A stretch of DNA of 46,951 nt from contig CAYGHG010000006.1 in assembly GCA_964349515.1 (NCBI GenBank), forward strand, positions 1-46,951, in the 5' to 3' direction. A program made the translations under genes and the position numbers. The notes under the pieces were generated by a model, which saw nothing but the letters and a program-made list of their open reading frames with translations, was not told where the DNA came from and ran no database searches. This DNA is from CAYGHG01 sp964349515 (GTDB taxonomy: Bacteria; Oederibacteriota; PGYV01; CAYGHG01). This document shows positions 1 through 8,036 of this stretch, in pieces (position 1 is the stretch's first letter; each line of letters opens with the position of its first letter).

Positions 1-63
1 CTGTAAGTATTGGTATGCAGTCTAATATGAAATAATATTATCTTTTTTTCGAACGGAAGCGAT

Positions 64-84
64 GACTTGATTATAAGTCTTTTT
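64..84 (+). terminator. Possible weak intrinsic terminator
   Basis: GACTT (64-68) and AAGTC (75-79) form a 5-bp stem around a 6-base loop, followed by five T residues (80-84). The stem is short and AT-rich, so this may be chance. If real, it would end a transcript entering from the left edge. Confidence 0.25.
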
Positions 85-95
85 AGCTGCGGCTC

Positions 96-151
96 TTGTG
101 CGAGGCGGAGCATTCTGAGTCCTGAAGCCGGCCCATGGCTAAGCTTGCGCG
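96..151. repeat. 56-bp direct repeat, copy 1
   Basis: Bases 96-151 recur at 262-317 with a single difference (G versus A at base 15 of the unit). The unit contains a CCATGG palindrome and an AAGCTT site near its right end. The sequence on either side of the two copies is mostly different, although a T-rich decamer (41-50 and 201-210) also recurs upstream of each copy at a similar distance. The unit does not resemble an IS end or an RNA gene that I know. Confidence 0.85.
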
Positions 152-160
152 GGTTCCTAA

Positions 161-180
161 CCACCTTTTCCAAAGGGGGG
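161..180. repeat. C/G-run palindrome
   Basis: CCTTT (164-168) and AAAGG (172-176) pair around a 3-base loop, with a few more C-G pairs outside. A further G-run follows (182-188). Short palindromes with CCCCCTTT/AAAGGGGG arms occur as interspersed repeats in many bacterial genomes, and this resembles one. The class is inferred from appearance only. Confidence 0.4.
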
Positions 181-261
181 CAGGGGGGATTGTATTTACG
201 TCTTTTTTTCTTCCGTCCATTGTGCGCAATCGGCAGTGTCATTTTTTTGCCTTCGCCTGCA

Positions 262-317
262 TTGTGCGAGGCGGAACATTCTGAGTCCTGAAGCCGGCCC
301 ATGGCTAAGCTTGCGCG
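262..317. repeat. 56-bp direct repeat, copy 2
   Basis: This is the second copy of the unit at 96-151, in the same orientation, 166 bases downstream, with one mismatch. The near identity points to a recent duplication or to copies of a dispersed repeat. Confidence 0.85.
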
Positions 318-525
318 AAATGTCGTGTCACAATAATAATCAATGCCGGCAACTGGGCCGGTGTAAAGGCGCGGCCTTAGTGAACTATTGGCTATGCAAA
401 AAAAACACACAGCCGCCCTTACCATACGGCGTATTGGCCCCGCTTCCGGGGTAAAAAGAGAAATATTTATAATAATGAGTTATTTTTAATTATAACTATT
501 GCGTACAATATCTGTTTTCTTTTTC

Positions 526-554
526 TTGACTTTTTCTTCCGTACGTTGTATTTT
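526..554 (+). promoter_or_regulatory. Sigma-70-type promoter of the pyr operon
   Basis: TTGACT (526-531) is followed after exactly 17 bases by TATTTT (549-554). Transcription would start near 561, giving a leader of about 165 bases before pyrR. The leader contains the attenuator described separately. Confidence 0.65.
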
Positions 555-577
555 GTTAAAGATTCAGAAACATGTAT

Positions 578-610
578 TCCTTTAAACTGGCCCTGCGAGG
601 CTGGTAAGGA
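578..610 (+). promoter_or_regulatory. PyrR-binding anti-antiterminator hairpin
   Basis: The segment 592-608 fits the PyrR recognition pattern CCNGNGAGGCU-NNN-AAGG at every fixed base. The fold also matches the known architecture. The lower stem is TCCTT (578-582) with AAGGA (606-610). A purine-rich bulge TAAA (583-586) follows. The upper stem is CTGG (587-590) and CC (592-593) with GG and CTGG (599-604), with one bulged C and a five-base loop TGCGA. PyrR bound to UMP would stabilise this hairpin and block the antiterminator. The pattern and the binding model are established for Bacillus pyr leaders; operation here is inferred. Confidence 0.85.
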
Positions 611-637
611 GAACGGCTTTACGACGCCTTCTTACTG
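602..637 (+). promoter_or_regulatory. Antiterminator of the pyr leader
   Basis: Bases 604-611 pair with 628-635 as eight consecutive pairs (one G-U), extendable by two wobble pairs to 602/637. This helix uses the 3' strand of the PyrR-binding hairpin and the 5' strand of the terminator. The three structures are therefore mutually exclusive, as expected of a PyrR-regulated attenuator. Confidence 0.7.
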
Positions 638-663
638 CGTGTATGCAGGGGGAAGGTTTTTTT
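627..663 (+). terminator. pyr leader attenuator terminator
   Basis: Bases 627-638 pair with 645-656 as a 12-bp stem (two G-U pairs, one A-G mismatch) around a 6-base loop. Seven T residues follow directly (657-663). The terminator lies about 65 bases before pyrR, so it would reduce transcription of the whole operon when pyrimidines are abundant. Confidence 0.8.
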
Positions 664-727
664 CATATATAATCCTTCCTCCTTCTTATAACGCCTGTGA
701 GCCCCGCCTGCCCTAAACGGAGGCACT

Positions 728-1279
728 ATGAATAAAAAGTTCAGGACAAAGAGCGAAATTCTTGACAAATCTTCCATTTCCCGTGCAATTACCCGCATTT
801 CCCATGAAATTCTTGAAAAAAACAAGGGCGCTTCAAACCTATTAATCGTCGGCATACGCAGCAGGGGTGATGTTCTGGCCGCCCGCATTGCCGAAAAAAT
901 CAAAGAAATAGAAAATGTTGACGTCCCTGTCGGCGCTGTTGACATCACTTTCTACCGCGACGACTATGACCGGGTCACAAAAGCAGAGGTGAAATCCACA
1001 GAGCTTCCTGTGTCAGTGGACGGAAAAGACGTGGTGTTAGTGGATGATGTGCTGTACACCGGACGCTCCACGCGCGCGGCCATGGACGTGGTTATGGAAT
1101 ACGGCAGGCCAAAAACAATACAGCTCGCGGTGTTAATTGACAGGGGCCACAGGGAGCTGCCCATACAGGCAAATTATGTCGGCAAGAATGTTCCTACGAA
1201 CAGAAGCGAGTTTATCGTATTTTCCCTCGGCGGCTCTGACGCCGTGGAAAATGTAGTGCTCGCCGAAAAGGAGGGGTAA
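728..1279 (+). CDS. pyrR: Bifunctional pyr operon attenuator / uracil phosphoribosyltransferase PyrR
   Basis: PyrR binds the pyr leader RNA in response to UMP/UTP and often has uracil phosphoribosyltransferase activity. The 183-residue length matches the family. The PRPP-binding motif VVLVDDVLYTGRS is at about residues 102-114. The family stretch LIDRGHRELPI is at 136-146 and VGIRSRG at 41-47. The ATG start has a GGAGG 4-8 bases upstream (719-724). It is the first gene after a leader that carries a near-perfect PyrR-binding hairpin and a terminator, so autoregulation is likely. pyrB begins two bases after its stop. Confidence 0.96.
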   Translation: MNKKFRTKSEILDKSSISRAITRISHEILEKNKGASNLLIVGIRSRGDVLAARIAEKIKEIENVDVPVGAVDITFYRDDYDRVTKAEVKSTELPVSVDGKDVVLVDDVLYTGRSTRAAMDVVMEYGRPKTIQLAVLIDRGHRELPIQANYVGKNVPTNRSEFIVFSLGGSDAVENVVLAEKEG

Positions 1280-1281
1280 AC

Positions 1282-2214
1282 ATGCACTTACAGCATCTGA
1301 TAAGCCTTCAGGACCTGCCCGCGGAACAGATAGCGGAGATCCTGAATCTGGCAAAGTCTTTTAAACAGGTAAATGAAAGGCAGATTAAAAAAGTTCCCAC
1401 GCTCAAGGGCAAGACAGTCGCTAATTTCTTTTTTGAAAACTCAACCAGGACCAAGACTTCGTTTGAAATCGCGGCCAAGAGGCTTTCGGCCGATGTCCTC
1501 AATCTGGCTATCTCCACATCTTCTGTGGCAAAAGGCGAAACCCTTGTGGATACCATACGAACCATAGAGGCGATGCAGATAGACATCGTGGTAGTGCGCC
1601 ACGGTGTGTCGGGAGTGCCGGTGATGCTGACCAAAAAAATAAAATCCAGAGTGATAAATGCCGGCGACGGAATGCACGAACACCCGACGCAGGGCCTGCT
1701 TGATATGTTTACTATGATGGATAAAAAAGGCAGGCTTGAGGGATTAACCGTTGCGTTAATCGGCGACATTGCCCATTCACGTGTGGCCCGCTCAAATATA
1801 TGGGGGCTTAAAAAAATGGGGGCAACAGTCCGTGTCGTAGGGCCCTCGACGTTAATGCCGAGAGATATTGAAGAGCTTGGGGTTGAAGTTTATAACGATC
1901 TTGAAAAAGGGATCAAAGGCGCCGATGTGATAAATATACTAAGAATCCAGCTTGAGCGCATGAAAAAGCACCTCTTTCCTACAATCAGGGAATACGCCAT
2001 GCTCTTCGGCGTGAATACAACCAAACTAAAATCAGCGAAAAACGACTGTCTGGTGATGCACCCGGGCCCGATGAACAGGGGTATTGAAATATCCCCGAAT
2101 GTGGCTGACGGGCCCTTGTCCGTGATAGAAGAGCAGGTGACAAACGGAGTGGCTGTCAGGATGGCGGTACTTTATCTCATGGGAGGAGGAAACGCAAATG
2201 AAGTTATTAATTAA
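1282..2214 (+). CDS. pyrB: Aspartate carbamoyltransferase catalytic subunit
   Basis: This enzyme condenses carbamoyl phosphate with aspartate to give N-carbamoyl-aspartate, the committed pyrimidine step. The 310-residue length is typical of the catalytic chain. The carbamoyl-phosphate motif STRTKTS is at 54-60 (Lys where many enzymes have Arg or other residues), SVAKGETL at about 81-88, HPTQ at 134-137 and HPGPMNRG near residue 258. No regulatory chain PyrI is present in the window, which fits a non-enterobacterial enzyme. An AGGAGGGG lies just before the ATG. The 3' end overlaps pyrC by 17 bases, suggesting translational coupling. Confidence 0.96.
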   Translation: MHLQHLISLQDLPAEQIAEILNLAKSFKQVNERQIKKVPTLKGKTVANFFFENSTRTKTSFEIAAKRLSADVLNLAISTSSVAKGETLVDTIRTIEAMQIDIVVVRHGVSGVPVMLTKKIKSRVINAGDGMHEHPTQGLLDMFTMMDKKGRLEGLTVALIGDIAHSRVARSNIWGLKKMGATVRVVGPSTLMPRDIEELGVEVYNDLEKGIKGADVINILRIQLERMKKHLFPTIREYAMLFGVNTTKLKSAKNDCLVMHPGPMNRGIEISPNVADGPLSVIEEQVTNGVAVRMAVLYLMGGGNANEVIN

Positions 2215-3472
2215 AAACGGGATGATAGTTGACCCTGCCAATAAGCGCGAGGAAAAAGCAGACCTGCTTATTGAGGACGGAAAAATTTCAAAAATTGAGA
2301 AATCAATATCAGATAAGGCTGATGAGGTGATAGACGCATCCGGCAGGTATGTGATGCCGGGTTTTGTGGACATGCACGTGCACTTCCGCGAACCGGGTTT
2401 TGAGTACAAGGAAACCATAGAGTCAGGTTCGCGCGCGGCGGCAAAAGGGGGCTTTACCACTGTAGCCTGCATGCCCAACACAGAGCCTGCCATAGACAAT
2501 CAGGCGATGGTTGAGTTCATAAATATGAAATCAAAGCAGGTGGGGTTGATTGATGTAAAGGCTGTCGCGGCTATTACCAAAAACCGCGCCGGCCAGGAGC
2601 TGGCCCCCATAGGGGAACTTTTCAAGGCAGGCGCGGTTGCCATATCAGATGACGGCTGCACTGTGATGAACGCCGAGATAGTAAGACGGGCGATGCAGTA
2701 CTGTAAGATGTTTAATATGGCCTTGATTGAGCACTGCGAAGATGTAAATCTCGCCGGTGACGCCAATGCAAATGAGGGCTATTACGCCACACTTTTGGGA
2801 TTAAAAGGAATTCCCGCATCTGCAGAGGAGTCAATCGCGGCACGCGACATCATGATAGCGCGTGACACCGGCGGGAGGCTCCACCTCGCGCATCTTTCCA
2901 CAAAGGGAAGCGTTGAAATCCTGCGTTGGGCTAAAAAACAGGGAATAAATGTCACCGCAGAGGTAACGCCCCACCACTTCTCGCTTGATGACTCAAACCT
3001 TTCTTCCTATGAAACTAATTTTAAAATGAACCCGCCGCTTCGCTCAAAAGAAGATGTGGAGGCGATGAAACAGGCTTTAAAAGACGGGACAATTGACGTC
3101 ATCGCGACAGATCACGCGCCCCACGCCGAGCTCGACAAGGATGTGGAGTGGAACAGCGCCGCGTACGGCATTATCGGGCTTGAAACGGCTTTCCCGCTTA
3201 TCATTTCAGAACTTGTAAAAACCGGAGTGCTGACGATATCACAGGCGGTTGAAAAAATTACCATTAACCCTGCTAAGGTGTTGAACCTCTCTGCCGGGAC
3301 ACTTTCCGCAGGTGCTGTGGCTGATGTAGTCATAGCTGACGCGGAAAAAGAAATTACTGTGGATGAGAGTTTCTTCGGTTCCCGTTCCACGAACTCGCCT
3401 TTTATCGGGAAAAAAATGAAAGGTTCGATAGAGGTTGTAATTAAAAGCGGAAAAATAATATACAGGAGCTAA
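2198..3472 (+). CDS. pyrC: Dihydroorotase, class I
   Basis: This amidohydrolase cyclises carbamoyl-aspartate to dihydroorotate. Over 424 residues the metal-binding HVH is at 60-62 (within MHVHFREPG), CMPNTEP at 91-97, the class I Asp-Asp-Gly at 151-153, His179, His232 and the TDHAPH motif at 304-309. The class I form uses Asp where class II has a carboxylated Lys. The ATG lies inside the end of pyrB after a GGGAGGAGG, so the start is well supported. Of the genes for the pathway, pyrE and pyrF are not in this window. Confidence 0.95.
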   Translation: MKLLIKNGMIVDPANKREEKADLLIEDGKISKIEKSISDKADEVIDASGRYVMPGFVDMHVHFREPGFEYKETIESGSRAAAKGGFTTVACMPNTEPAIDNQAMVEFINMKSKQVGLIDVKAVAAITKNRAGQELAPIGELFKAGAVAISDDGCTVMNAEIVRRAMQYCKMFNMALIEHCEDVNLAGDANANEGYYATLLGLKGIPASAEESIAARDIMIARDTGGRLHLAHLSTKGSVEILRWAKKQGINVTAEVTPHHFSLDDSNLSSYETNFKMNPPLRSKEDVEAMKQALKDGTIDVIATDHAPHAELDKDVEWNSAAYGIIGLETAFPLIISELVKTGVLTISQAVEKITINPAKVLNLSAGTLSAGAVADVVIADAEKEITVDESFFGSRSTNSPFIGKKMKGSIEVVIKSGKIIYRS

Positions 3473-3482
3473 AGGAGTTACT

Positions 3483-4628
3483 ATGGCAAAAAAAGCTGTT
3501 TTAATGCTGGAAGACGGCACTTGTTTTGAGGGCCGCGCGGCAGGGTACGAAGGAGAAAAGTACGGGGAGATAGTTTTTAATACATCCATGACAGGGTATC
3601 AGGAGATTCTTACCGACCCTTCATACAGGGGGCAGATTGTAACGATGACTTACCCTGAAATCGGAAATTACGGCGTCAATGAAGACGACGTTGAATCTGA
3701 CAAGATTCAGGCCGAAGGGTTTGTTATGAAGGAAATCAGCCGCGTACGCTCAAACTGGCGTTCCGGGATGAGCCTTGACGCGTATCTTAAAAAGTACAAA
3801 ATCCCGTCGATAGAGGGGATTGACACGAGAAAACTCACGCGCCATATCCGCGACAACGGGGCGATGAAATCGGTTTTGTCGTCAGTTGATACGGATAAAA
3901 AATCCCTGCTGAAAAAGGTCCGTGCTTCGCAGTCGATTGTGGGTGTTGATCTTGCGGCAGGGGTTTCAACAGCAGAACCTTACAAATGGAGTGAAAAACT
4001 AAAACCCGTGGGAATGATGAAGCGTGAGTGCGACTATACGAGGGTCGGAAATAATAAAAAAAGGTACAAAGTCGCTGCATATGACTGCGGTATAAAAAGT
4101 AATATTCTCAGGATACTTGCGGATTTGAACTGTGACGTCACGGTGGTTCCGATAAATTATACCGCTGAACAGGTTCTAAAATTAAAACCTGACGGTATTT
4201 TTGTTTCAAACGGCCCGGGAGACCCCTCGGCTGTCCCGTACATAGTAAATGAACTTAAAAAACTGCTCGGAGTAAAACCGATATTCGGAATCTGCTTCGG
4301 GCACCAGCTTTTAGGGCAGGCGCTGGGAGGGAAAACCTACAAACTTAAATTCGGGCACAGGGGGGCTAACCACCCTGTCATGGATATGAAAACCGGAAAG
4401 ATTGACATTACGGTTCAGAATCACGGATTTGCGGTTGATCCCAAATCATTTAAAAAATCAACGCACAAGGTTGAAATTACGCACATTAACTTAAACGACA
4501 AAACAGTAGAAGGGCTTGAGGTTAAAAAACTAAAGGTTTTTTCAATACAACACCACCCTGAGGCGTCAGCCGGGCCGAGGGACGCGAGATACATTTTCAA
4601 TCACTTCGTTAACTATATGAAAAGTTAA
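3483..4628 (+). CDS. carA: Carbamoyl-phosphate synthetase small (glutaminase) subunit, canonical copy
   Basis: The small subunit hydrolyses glutamine and passes ammonia to CarB. The 381-residue protein has the CarA N-terminal domain (about 1-150) and a class I glutamine amidotransferase domain (about 195-381). The triad is intact: Cys271 in GICFGHQ, His358 and Glu360 in QHHPE. The oxyanion loop NGPGDP (243-248) is also canonical, as is QNHGFAV at 312-318. It sits 10 bases after pyrC with a GGAG before the ATG, and 16 bases before carB. It is the reference for judging the divergent paralog at 8037. Confidence 0.96.
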   Translation: MAKKAVLMLEDGTCFEGRAAGYEGEKYGEIVFNTSMTGYQEILTDPSYRGQIVTMTYPEIGNYGVNEDDVESDKIQAEGFVMKEISRVRSNWRSGMSLDAYLKKYKIPSIEGIDTRKLTRHIRDNGAMKSVLSSVDTDKKSLLKKVRASQSIVGVDLAAGVSTAEPYKWSEKLKPVGMMKRECDYTRVGNNKKRYKVAAYDCGIKSNILRILADLNCDVTVVPINYTAEQVLKLKPDGIFVSNGPGDPSAVPYIVNELKKLLGVKPIFGICFGHQLLGQALGGKTYKLKFGHRGANHPVMDMKTGKIDITVQNHGFAVDPKSFKKSTHKVEITHINLNDKTVEGLEVKKLKVFSIQHHPEASAGPRDARYIFNHFVNYMKS

Positions 4629-4644
4629 AAAAGGAGAACGATAC

Positions 4645-7600
4645 ATGCCGAAACGCAAAGACTTAAAAAAGATACTTCTCATAGGCTCCGGGCCCATTGT
4701 CATTGGCCAGGCGTGCGAGTTTGATTATTCCGGAACCCAGGCTTGCAAGGCGTTGAAAGAGGAAGGGTATAAAGTTGTACTGGTAAATTCAAACCCCGCA
4801 ACCATAATGACAGACCCTGAGTTTGCCGATGCGACATACATTGAGCCTTTAACAGTTGAAATTCTTGAGAAAATAGTTGCTAAAGAGATGCCTGACGCTA
4901 TTTTACCTACGGTCGGCGGACAGACAGCGCTAAACCTCGCCACAGAGTTTGTCAAGGCGGGCCTTGATAAAAAATACAAAGTCGAGCTGATAGGCGCAAA
5001 TTTCAAATCAATTCATAAAGCCGAGGACCGTCAGGAATTCAAGAAAGCCATGAATAAAATCGGCCTTGATGTTCCGAAAAGCGAGTATGTTTCAAATATG
5101 AAGCAGGCGATGGATACCGCAAAGAGGATAAAATTCCCGATAATTATCAGGCCTGCTTTTACGCTCGGCGGTACGGGCGGCGGTATAGCATACAGCATGA
5201 AAGAATACAGGGAAAAGGTTTCAAGAGGGCTTAAAGACTCCCCCATAACAAAGGTGCTTCTCGAAGAATCTGTTCTTGGGTGGAAAGAATACGAACTTGA
5301 GGTAATGCGCGACCTGAAAGACAACGTAGTAATAATATGTTCCATTGAAAATTTTGACCCGATGGGGGTGCATACCGGGGATTCCATAACAGTTGCGCCC
5401 GCCCAGACTTTAACGGACAGGGAATACCAGTTCATGCGGGACGCTGCGATAGCGATAATCAGGGAAATAGGAGTTGAAACAGGAGGTTCAAATATACAGT
5501 TTGCGGTTAACCCTGAAAACGGCAGGATGATTGTAATAGAGATGAACCCGAGGGTTTCTCGTTCGTCAGCGCTTGCTTCAAAAGCAACAGGATTTCCGAT
5601 AGCAAAAATAGCGGCAAAGCTCGCTGTGGGATATACGCTTGACGAGATACCCAACGACATAACCAAATACACGCCGGCTTCTTTTGAGCCGACGCTTGAC
5701 TATGTGGTGACCAAGATTCCGAGATTTACTTTTGAAAAATTTAAAGATTCAAAAGACGAGCTTGGCGTCCAGATGAAATCAGTGGGCGAGGTAATGGCCA
5801 TAGGCAGGACCTTCAAAGAATCCATGCAAAAGGCGCTGCGCTCCATGGAGACGGGCCGCTCAGGCTGGGGCTCTGACGGAAAAGATCCGAACATATCCGG
5901 GCTTACTGAAAAAGAAATTGCAGAAAAGCTAAAAACGCCGAATTCGCAGAGGATTTACTGGCTCAAATACGCGATGCAAAAAGGCATGACAGACAGGCAG
6001 ATATTTAACTTAACTAAATTTGACCCGTGGTTTCTTGACAATATGAGGGAGATATTTGAGCTTGAAGCGGAATTGAAAAGAGAGGCGAAAAGAATAAAGG
6101 GGTTTAATTTTGATTCCCGCGCTGAGTTCAAAGATTTAGTGCTCAAGGCAAAGCAGAACGGGTTTTCAGACGTACAGCTTGGAACCATATTCGGCATTTC
6201 CGAGGAGGCTTTCAGAGGGATAAGAAAAACACTCGGGATTAAGCCCGTATATAAACGTGTGGACACCTGTGCCGCGGAATTTGAGGCCTATACGCCTTAT
6301 CTCTATTCCTGCTATGATGAAGAGAATGAAAATCCGGTATCAAAAAAGAAGAAAGCCGTCATATTAGGCGGAGGCCCTAACAGGATAGGGCAGGGGATAG
6401 AGTTTGATTACTGCTGCGTACACGGCGTTTTTGCCCTGCGTGAAGAAGGATACGAAGTATCAATGGTAAACTGTAATCCCGAGACCGTGTCAACCGATTA
6501 CGATACATCGGACAAACTCTATTTTGAACCGCTTACGCTTGAAGACGTGCTTGCAATTTCAGACGCAGAGGGCAAAGATACCGGGTTCATAGCCCAGTTC
6601 GGCGGTCAGACTCCGCTCAAACTTGCCATGCCGCTTTATCACCATAAAGTAAGACTGATGGGGACCTCTCCATTATCAATCGACATGGCTGAAGACAGGA
6701 AAAAATTTGATAAAATTCTTGGCAAACTTAAAATCAACAGGCCCGAGAACGGCACTGCTTTTTCGCTGAAGGAAGCCTGGGGAATAATAAAGCGTATCGG
6801 ATATCCTGCGCTGGTCAGGCCTTCGTATGTGCTGGGAGGCAGGGCAATGGAAATAGTATATGACGACGAGACTTTTGAAAAATACGCAAAAGAAGCTTTT
6901 GTGGTGTCGGAAAAACACCCTGTCTTAATTGACAAGTTCCTTGAAGATGCGATAGAGGTTGATGTGGACTGCGTCTGTGACGGGAAAGAGGCTGTTGTCT
7001 GCGGGATAATGGAGCACATTGAAGAAGCGGGAATACACTCGGGTGACTCGGCCTGCGTGCTGCCTCCAATAACGTTAAGGCAGGATACTATAAATAAAAT
7101 CCGTGAGTACACCCATAAGATGGCTCTTGCTCTGGGTGTTAAAGGCCTGATGAATGTCCAGTACGCCCTCAGAAATGACCAGGTATTTGTGCTGGAAGTC
7201 AATCCGCGCGCGTCAAGGACGGTTCCTTTTGTATCAAAAGCAACAGGCGTGCCCTGGGCCAAGATAGCCACCAGGATTATGGCTGGCAGGACGATTAAAC
7301 AGCTCGGCGTCAAAGAAAACCTTGACATGGAGCATATCGCTGTAAAAGAATCAGTTTTTCCGTTTTCAAAATTCGGCGGTTCCGACACCGTCCTCGGGCC
7401 TGAAATGAAATCAACAGGAGAGGTGATGGGAATTGACGCTGATTTCGGAAGGGCATATTACAAAGCTCAGATTGCCGCCGGACAGAAGCTGCCTATGAAG
7501 GGAAATGTCTTCGTCAGCGTAAAAAATAAGGACAAAAGGGACATAATTTTTGTAGTAAAAAAACTTGAGGATCTTGGATTCGGGATAATTGCCACAGAGG

Positions 7601-7944
7601 GCACGGCAAATGCCCTGAAAAAATACGGCATTGAAGTTGACCGCGTCAATAAAGTCGGCGAAAAGTACCCCACAGTCCTTGATTTCATCAAAGAAGGAAA
7701 GATAAACATGATTATAAACACGCCTGTAGGCAAAGGCCCGAAAAGCGACGACTACAGGATCAGGACCCTCGCAATAACGGCAGGCGTGCCTTACACAACC
7801 ACCATGTCGGGCGCTCAGGCGGTGGTGACTGCGATAGAAGCGGTAAAGGTCAAAGGGATAGGGGTAAAGCCGCTTCAGGAGTATTATGGAGCCGGAAAGA
7901 CAGAAAAAAAAGTTAAAGGCACAAAGAAAAGAAAAAACAGATAA
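4645..7944 (+). CDS. carB: Carbamoyl-phosphate synthetase large subunit, copy 1
   Basis: CarB makes carbamoyl phosphate from bicarbonate, ammonia and two ATP. The 1099-residue chain shows the full layout: a carboxyphosphate ATP-grasp half (about 1-400, with NSNPATIMTDPEFA, RPAFTLGGTGGG, HTGDSITVAPAQT and EMNPRVSRSSALASKATG), an oligomerisation domain (about 400-555), a second ATP-grasp half (about 560-935) and a methylglyoxal-synthase-like allosteric domain at the C-terminus with ATEGTA and INTPVG. A Lys/Arg-rich tail of about 20 residues extends beyond the usual end and is absent from copy 2. An AAGGAG precedes the ATG. Confidence 0.96.
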   Translation: MPKRKDLKKILLIGSGPIVIGQACEFDYSGTQACKALKEEGYKVVLVNSNPATIMTDPEFADATYIEPLTVEILEKIVAKEMPDAILPTVGGQTALNLATEFVKAGLDKKYKVELIGANFKSIHKAEDRQEFKKAMNKIGLDVPKSEYVSNMKQAMDTAKRIKFPIIIRPAFTLGGTGGGIAYSMKEYREKVSRGLKDSPITKVLLEESVLGWKEYELEVMRDLKDNVVIICSIENFDPMGVHTGDSITVAPAQTLTDREYQFMRDAAIAIIREIGVETGGSNIQFAVNPENGRMIVIEMNPRVSRSSALASKATGFPIAKIAAKLAVGYTLDEIPNDITKYTPASFEPTLDYVVTKIPRFTFEKFKDSKDELGVQMKSVGEVMAIGRTFKESMQKALRSMETGRSGWGSDGKDPNISGLTEKEIAEKLKTPNSQRIYWLKYAMQKGMTDRQIFNLTKFDPWFLDNMREIFELEAELKREAKRIKGFNFDSRAEFKDLVLKAKQNGFSDVQLGTIFGISEEAFRGIRKTLGIKPVYKRVDTCAAEFEAYTPYLYSCYDEENENPVSKKKKAVILGGGPNRIGQGIEFDYCCVHGVFALREEGYEVSMVNCNPETVSTDYDTSDKLYFEPLTLEDVLAISDAEGKDTGFIAQFGGQTPLKLAMPLYHHKVRLMGTSPLSIDMAEDRKKFDKILGKLKINRPENGTAFSLKEAWGIIKRIGYPALVRPSYVLGGRAMEIVYDDETFEKYAKEAFVVSEKHPVLIDKFLEDAIEVDVDCVCDGKEAVVCGIMEHIEEAGIHSGDSACVLPPITLRQDTINKIREYTHKMALALGVKGLMNVQYALRNDQVFVLEVNPRASRTVPFVSKATGVPWAKIATRIMAGRTIKQLGVKENLDMEHIAVKESVFPFSKFGGSDTVLGPEMKSTGEVMGIDADFGRAYYKAQIAAGQKLPMKGNVFVSVKNKDKRDIIFVVKKLEDLGFGIIATEGTANALKKYGIEVDRVNKVGEKYPTVLDFIKEGKINMIINTPVGKGPKSDDYRIRTLAITAGVPYTTTMSGAQAVVTAIEAVKVKGIGVKPLQEYYGAGKTEKKVKGTKKRKNR

Positions 7945-8036
7945 AGCAAAAAAACGGGAATAAAGGAAAAGCAATATTTAAAATCATAAAAAAGCTTCAC
8001 CCGGGTCGGCCGGGATTACAATGTAGGAGGGATTAT

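Larger units (their letters stand above)
1..525. other. Gene-free upstream region with repeats
   Basis: I see no convincing gene here. Open frames at 67-291 and 236-454 exist, but both read through the 56-bp direct repeat in different frames, lack good ribosome binding sites and match no family I recognise. The stretch holds the repeat pair, a CCTTT/AAAGG palindrome and a 5-bp GC hairpin (438-451). It ends in an AT-rich segment just upstream of the pyr promoter. What lies further left is unknown. Confidence 0.6.

Noticed and set aside
438..451. CCCCG/CGGGG hairpin as a terminator
   Set aside because: It is followed by an A-rich rather than T-rich stretch on the + strand, and no gene ends nearby on either strand.
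67..454. Two small open frames over the direct repeats
   Set aside because: The shared peptide is simply the 56-bp repeat read in frame. They have no ribosome site and no known match.
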